Shown here: piece after piece, positions 6,742 to 9,433 of the stretch | Numbering within the stretch: the first letter of the stretch is position 1 | How the letters are laid out: each line of letters opens with the position of its first letter | Source: JBLIAZ01 sp047632015 | GTDB taxonomy: Bacteria > Bacteroidota > Bacteroidia > Flavobacteriales_C > GCA-002722245 | Length of the DNA: 9,433 nucleotides | Assembly: GCA_047632015.1 (NCBI GenBank) | Contig: JBLIBC010000093.1 | Coordinates: forward strand, 1 to 9,433 | Reading direction: 5' to 3' | Program-made: the position numbers and the translations under genes | The notes under the pieces: generated by a model | Database searches by the model: none | What the model saw: only the letters and a program-made list of their open reading frames with translations | Told to the model about the DNA's origin: nothing

Positions 6742-7119
6742 ATGAAGCAACAATTTTTCATATTGATGTGCTGTGTTATCACAATGTTTAGCTGTCAAAG
6801 CGGAAAGCACAGAGATTCGTATGCCAGTTCAGCTTCAAATAAATACAAGAAAAAAACGCACAATGATAGTTATGCAAGCTCCAGTGGTAAATCTAAATCA
6901 ATGGATTATCATGATAGCTACTCGAATAACAACGCAAAAAATTCGGTAAAAGAAGGACGTGACAGTTACTCTTCGACTACTTCAAAAAAGCGATCGTTTA
7001 AGTTTTGGAAATTTTGGAAAAAAGACCACAGGAGAAAAAGTATAGACGCCTACAACGGTAGTAAAAAAAGAAAGATTATCAGAAAACGAAAGCCTCCCCA
7101 GGGAATCAAAGCATCTTAA
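6742..7119 (+). CDS. Small basic lipoprotein with DSY repeats
   Basis: The 125-residue product begins with a lipoprotein-type signal (MKQQFFILMCCVITMFSC), with cysteine 18 as the probable lipidated residue. The mature part contains a degenerate repeat led by D-S-Y: DSYASS at 25, DSYASS at 42, DSYSNN at 58, DSYSST at 74 and DAYNGS at 102, with spacing 17, 16, 16 and 28. Repeats are usually preceded by a basic or polar pair (HR, HN, YH, GR). Between the last two lies a cationic aromatic patch, FKFWKFWKKDHRRK (86-99), and the tail is lysine/arginine-rich. The protein is low in complexity and probably unstructured, anchored in a membrane. I do not recognise a named family. Its start is the first ATG and no clear Shine-Dalgarno is seen. 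It is a single gene between yqgE and the yicC promoter. Confidence 0.75.
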   Translation: MKQQFFILMCCVITMFSCQSGKHRDSYASSASNKYKKKTHNDSYASSSGKSKSMDYHDSYSNNNAKNSVKEGRDSYSSTTSKKRSFKFWKFWKKDHRRKSIDAYNGSKKRKIIRKRKPPQGIKAS

Positions 7120-7154
7120 CTTTTGTTTTACTGAAAGTGAACATAAATAGCTTA

Positions 7155-7184
7155 TTGTTAATTCCTAAAGCTTTGTTAAATTTG
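7155..7184 (+). promoter_or_regulatory. Promoter of the yicC-gmk operon
   Basis: TTG (7155-7157) and TAAATTTG (7177-7184) are separated by exactly 19 nt, matching the Bacteroidota sigma-ABfr consensus (TTG-N19-TAnnTTTG). Transcription would start near 7191, giving a leader of about 17 nt before the yicC ATG at 7208. It is the best-formed promoter in the window. Confidence 0.7.
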
Positions 7185-7207
7185 TGCTTCAATTTTAATC
7201 CAATAGT

Positions 7208-8071
7208 ATGACCTATTCAATGACAGGTTTTGGTAAAGCTCAATTTACCTTTGAAGATAAATCTTACAACATAGAAATCAAATGCTTGAATTCTAAGCAG
7301 CAAGATGTGACCGTGCGGATGCCGAGCATGTTTAAATCCAAGGAGCTGGAATTACGGAAGCTTATCATTAATAAGTTAACACGTGGAAAAATTGAGTTCT
7401 CCTTGTACTTTTCGGCCGCGGAAGGGAATAGAGGTCAAAAAATTAATCCAGTTATATTTAACAATTACGTTAGTCAATTAACAGAAATAACAGGAGTTAA
7501 ACCGGATGGAGCACTAACTGCGGCAATTCTTAAAATGCCTGAGGTGATGTCAACCGAAAAGGAGGATTTTAATGAACAGGAGTGGTTAGCCGTTCTTGAG
7601 GGTGTTGATTCTGCGTTGGATAATGTTTTGTCCTTTAGGGAGGCGGAAGGTAAAAATTTACACGAGGATCTTGATTTACGGATTAGTAACATTGAACAAA
7701 AATTGGAGGAAGTCATCGATAGAGACAAACAGCGAACATTAAAAATTAAGGAAAAATTGAATTCAGCGGTGCAAGATATTCATGATAAATTGCTTGATAA
7801 AAACCGTTTTGAGCAAGAATTGATATTCTATTTGGAAAAAATGGATATTACTGAGGAAAAAGTAAGGTTGAGAAGTCACACTACTTATTTTAAAGAAACA
7901 ATTGCTTTAGATGGTGAAAAGGGTAAAAAGTTAGCTTTTATAAGCCAGGAGATAGGACGCGAAATAAACACGATTGGTTCTAAAGCCAATGATTCGGAAA
8001 TGCAACAAATGGTAGTTGGGATGAAAGACGAGTTGGAAAAAATTAAAGAACAGTTGTTAAACATACTATAA
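7208..8071 (+). CDS. yicC: YicC/YloC family endoribonuclease
   Basis: The 287-residue product is a full-length YicC/YloC protein. It opens with the hallmark SMTGFGKA (4-11) and IEIKCLNSKQQDV in the N-terminal domain. The central segment has FREAEGKNLHEDL (143-155) and a charged helical region. The C-terminal DUF1732 domain contains YLEKMDITEEKVRLRSH (208-224) and FISQEIGREINTIGSKAND (244-262). E. coli YicC has been shown to act as an RNase, so a cytosolic RNA-processing role is likely. The stop codon overlaps the ATG of gmk by one base (TAATG), indicating translational coupling. The yicC-gmk order is common in Bacteroidota. Confidence 0.94.
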   Translation: MTYSMTGFGKAQFTFEDKSYNIEIKCLNSKQQDVTVRMPSMFKSKELELRKLIINKLTRGKIEFSLYFSAAEGNRGQKINPVIFNNYVSQLTEITGVKPDGALTAAILKMPEVMSTEKEDFNEQEWLAVLEGVDSALDNVLSFREAEGKNLHEDLDLRISNIEQKLEEVIDRDKQRTLKIKEKLNSAVQDIHDKLLDKNRFEQELIFYLEKMDITEEKVRLRSHTTYFKETIALDGEKGKKLAFISQEIGREINTIGSKANDSEMQQMVVGMKDELEKIKEQLLNIL

Positions 8072-8634
8072 TGGGTAAGCTAATCATATTTTCGGCTCCT
8101 TCAGGAGCAGGCAAGACTACTCTTGTACATCATTTGTTGAGTAAAAAGTTTGGGCTGGAATTTTCCGTTTCAGCAGCAACAAGAAATCAACGTGCAGGTG
8201 AAGTAAATGAAAAGGATTACTATTTTTTATCTGTCACTGAATTCAAGAACAGGATTAGTAAAAAGGAATTTGTAGAATGGGAAGAGGTGTACAAAGATAA
8301 TTTTTACGGAACACTCAGAAGTGAAGTGCAAAGAATTTGGGACAAAGGTAATCATGTGATATTCGATGTGGATGTGGAAGGTGGTTTAAACTTAAAACAT
8401 GCATTCGGAGAAAAGGCATTAGCAATATTTGTGATGCCTCCGTCTATTGATAGGTTACGTGAGCGTCTTGAAAGTCGAGATACTGAGACCCCTGAATCCA
8501 TTTCCAGAAGATTGGCAAAAGCTCCAAAAGAGGTGGAAAGGTCTGTGAATTTTGATAAGATTATACTGAACGATGAGCTGGCTGAAGCTAAAAAAAGGGC
8601 TGAGGTATTAGTGAGGGAATTTTTAAAATCTTGA
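8071..8634 (+). CDS. gmk: Guanylate kinase
   Basis: The 187-residue product phosphorylates GMP to GDP with ATP, an essential cytosolic step of nucleotide metabolism. It has the P-loop SAPSGAGKTT (8-17), the GMP-binding segment SVSAATRNQRAGEVNEKDYYFL (32-53, with R38, R41, E44 and Y50), EFVEWEEVYKDNFYGT (66-81), the Walker B-like FDVDVEGG (98-105), and the lid region RLRERLESRDTETPESISRR (128-147). The length is normal for bacterial Gmk. Its start overlaps the yicC stop, so the two are co-expressed from the promoter at 7155. In many Bacteroidota the next gene is nadD; here the following sequence is an insertion element and nadD is not in view. Confidence 0.96.
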   Translation: MGKLIIFSAPSGAGKTTLVHHLLSKKFGLEFSVSAATRNQRAGEVNEKDYYFLSVTEFKNRISKKEFVEWEEVYKDNFYGTLRSEVQRIWDKGNHVIFDVDVEGGLNLKHAFGEKALAIFVMPPSIDRLRERLESRDTETPESISRRLAKAPKEVERSVNFDKIILNDELAEAKKRAEVLVREFLKS

Positions 8635-8675
8635 AGTAGTTATAATATTACATCGATTATTTTATTTTTTTTATC

Positions 8676-8695
8676 GTTAAAAAAGAGTTTTTAAC
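8676..8695. repeat. AT-rich inverted repeat downstream of gmk
   Basis: GTTAAAAA (8676-8683) and TTTTTAAC (8688-8695) form a perfect 8-bp stem with an AGAG loop, 42 bp after the gmk stop. There is no T tract after it, so it is not a standard intrinsic terminator, though it may protect or end the message. Confidence 0.4.
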
Positions 8696-8745
8696 CGAAA
8701 TAGATCGATTTTAATTTTTTATTGGTTTCAGGTGTAGTTAAAACT

Positions 8746-8762
8746 ATGCACTTTTAGTGCAT
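8746..8762. repeat. Left-end hairpin of the IS200-type element
   Basis: ATGCACT (8746-8752), loop TTT, AGTGCAT (8756-8762) is a perfect 7-bp stem. It is the structural counterpart of the right hairpin at 9264-9286, differing in one base pair (C-G against G-C) and one loop base. Confidence 0.75.
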
Positions 8763-8767
8763 TTCGC

Positions 8768-8780
8768 TTTAGCTTCTAAA
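8768..8780. repeat. Small hairpin just before tnpA
   Basis: TTTAG (8768-8772), loop CTT, CTAAA (8776-8780) is a perfect 5-bp stem between the left-end hairpin and the tnpA ATG at 8798. IS200 is known to carry RNA structure in this region limiting transposase translation; whether this short stem does so is unknown. Confidence 0.3.
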
Positions 8781-8797
8781 AATGTTACCTTTCGTTT

Positions 8798-9232
8798 ATG
8801 GATAATCAACGGACGAACGGTCACACTGTCTCTCAATTAACAGTTCATATAGTTTGGGCAACGAAATATCGTTATACGGTGTTGGAAAATGATATTAAAA
8901 TTCGATGTCGAACTCTGTTGATACAAATTTGTGAATCAGAAGATGTTGAGATTTTGAAAGGAGTAGTATCTAAGGATCATGTCCATATGCATATAAGTTA
9001 TCGTCCCTCTCAGTCTGTAAGTGAGTTAGTGAAACGAATGAAAGGACGAACTTCACGAAAGTTACAGCAGGAGTTTCCAGAGTTGAAAAAACGTTACTGG
9101 GGGCGTCATTTTTGGTCGATAGGTTTTGGTTGTTGGAGTACAGGTAATATTACAGATGAAATGGTGAATGAATACTTAGAGCATCATCGTAATCCTAACA
9201 CCGACAACAATTCGGACTTCATACTGGATTAG
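8798..9232 (+). CDS. tnpA: IS200/IS605 family transposase TnpA (Y1 HUH)
   Basis: The 144-residue product is a full-length single-domain Y1 transposase, which cuts and joins single-stranded DNA through a 5'-phosphotyrosine. The N-terminal strand VHIVWATKYRYTVL (16-29) is typical. The HUH metal motif is in KDHVHMHI (H61 and H63). SVSELVKRMKGRTSRKLQQEFP (73-94) and KKRYWGRHFWSIGF (97-110) match the family core. The nucleophilic tyrosine is in DEMVNEYLEH (Y126). Four residues after it is H130, where IS608 TnpA has the glutamine that helps bind metal. The C-terminal 14 residues are polar and extend beyond the minimal fold. The frame is intact, so the element may be active. It stands downstream of gmk in the same orientation. 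Confidence 0.92.
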   Translation: MDNQRTNGHTVSQLTVHIVWATKYRYTVLENDIKIRCRTLLIQICESEDVEILKGVVSKDHVHMHISYRPSQSVSELVKRMKGRTSRKLQQEFPELKKRYWGRHFWSIGFGCWSTGNITDEMVNEYLEHHRNPNTDNNSDFILD

Positions 9233-9241
9233 TGTGGAGGC

Positions 9242-9256
9242 GTGACTTTCAGTCAC
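9242..9256. repeat. Inner right-end hairpin
   Basis: GTGACT (9242-9247), loop TTC, AGTCAC (9251-9256) is a perfect 6-bp stem 9 bp after the tnpA stop. It contains GACTTTCAGTC, which recurs 26 bp later in the outer hairpin. It may be a second transposase binding site or serve as a stop signal for the tnpA message. Confidence 0.65.
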
Positions 9257-9263
9257 ATTAAAA

Positions 9264-9286
9264 ACTATGGACTTTCAGTCCATAGT
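9264..9286. repeat. Outer right-end hairpin
   Basis: ACTATGGACT (9264-9273), loop TTC, AGTCCATAGT (9277-9286) is a perfect 10-bp stem. Its upper seven pairs correspond to the left-end hairpin at 8746-8762, so it is the probable right-end recognition structure for TnpA. Confidence 0.8.
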
Positions 9287-9339
9287 GGTTTATTTAGAAT
9301 AAATGATTTGTTCACCATTAATCATATTTCTATATGAGT

Positions 9340-9433
9340 TCACTTCTTCATATATTCTATTGATTGGAATTCAGCTGTTCGTTTACGCTTGGTTGTTTCG
9401 TCGTACTTCCTCGGTTTAAGGTAATTTATGTTT
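9340..9433 (-). CDS. Possible C-terminal fragment of an unidentified protein (cut by window edge)
   Basis: On the minus strand an open frame enters from the right edge and ends with TGA at 9342-9340 after 30 codons. The peptide is strongly charged and includes YLKPRKYDETTKRKR followed by TAEFQSIEYMKK, a composition more like a real C-terminus than random AT-rich sequence. I do not recognise a family. An open run of 30 codons is not rare by chance, so support is limited. If real, this gene converges on the insertion element and gmk. Confidence 0.35.
   Translation of the reverse strand, partial: NINYLKPRKYDETTKRKRTAEFQSIEYMKK

Larger units (their letters stand above)
8741..9286 (+). mobile_element. 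IS200/IS605-type element (tnpA only) with subterminal hairpins
   Basis: A Y1 HUH transposase gene (8798-9232) is flanked by structured ends. The left end has a hairpin at 8746-8762 (7-bp stem, TTT loop). The right end has hairpins at 9242-9256 and 9264-9286, both with TTC loops. The left and rightmost hairpins are both preceded by TTAAAA(A)CT, giving a shared imperfect unit. There are no terminal inverted repeats or target duplications, as expected of this family, whose single-strand transposition uses subterminal palindromes. No TnpB gene is present. At about 550 bp it is compact. The exact boundaries cannot be set without an empty-site comparison; the limits given are the outer shared motifs. 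A domesticated or REP-associated transposase with its own palindromes is the main alternative. Confidence 0.7.

Noticed and set aside
6622..6810. Minus-strand 62-codon frame spanning the yqgE start and lipoprotein start
   Set aside because: Overlaps both genes and the promoter region between them; no supporting motif.
7474..7728. Minus-strand 84-codon frame inside yicC
   Set aside because: Antisense to the conserved YicC frame with no independent evidence.
8652..8720. Two ATCGATT-plus-T-run segments (8652-8670 and 8704-8720) as a possible direct repeat or target duplication
   Set aside because: Both lie on the same side of the element, the match beyond ATCGATT is mainly poly-T, and IS200-type elements make no target duplications.
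8741..9290. CRISPR-like array from the repeated hairpins
   Set aside because: Only two right-end copies with different stems and no regular spacers; transposase-associated palindromes explain them better.

Overview
The window looks like an AT-rich chromosomal segment from a member of the Bacteroidota, most likely a flavobacterium-like lineage. Several signs agree: a secreted protein ending in a Por/type IX secretion (T9SS)-like sorting domain, a DUF2480 protein (a family known mainly from Bacteroidota), promoters of the TTG-N19-TAnnTTTG type, weak Shine-Dalgarno sequences, and the yicC-gmk pair. No exact species can be named from the sequence alone.

Left part (1-2292, minus strand): the first bases probably hold the start of a dprA-like gene running off the left edge. 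Next comes an arginine-biosynthesis pair transcribed leftwards, argC (N-acetyl-gamma-glutamyl-phosphate reductase) then argD (acetylornithine aminotransferase). Together they perform two consecutive steps. Middle left (2367-4819, plus strand): a divergent operon encodes agmatine deiminase (aguA) and N-carbamoylputrescine amidase (aguB), which convert agmatine to putrescine, followed by a DUF2480 gene of unknown role. The two operons face away from each other across about 75 bp that contains back-to-back -7 elements, so arginine synthesis and agmatine/polyamine metabolism may share control.

Middle (4846-7119): a possible 23-residue membrane peptide, a secreted fibronectin-III-like protein with a T9SS-type C-terminus, a strong intrinsic terminator, a gene-free stretch of about 280 bp, a yqgE/algH-family gene on the minus strand, and a divergent small basic lipoprotein built from DSY repeats.

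Right part (7155-9433): a well-formed promoter drives yicC (endoribonuclease family), whose stop overlaps the start of gmk (guanylate kinase). Behind gmk sits a compact IS200/IS605-type insertion of about 550 bp with a Y1 HUH transposase and structured hairpins at both ends. The end hairpins are related to each other by a compensatory base-pair change. A possible C-terminus of an unidentified minus-strand gene enters from the right edge.

Most of the window is ordinary housekeeping and metabolic sequence. The parts most worth a second look are the hairpin-bounded transposase element, the DSY-repeat lipoprotein, the T9SS-type protein, and the arg/agu divergent control region.
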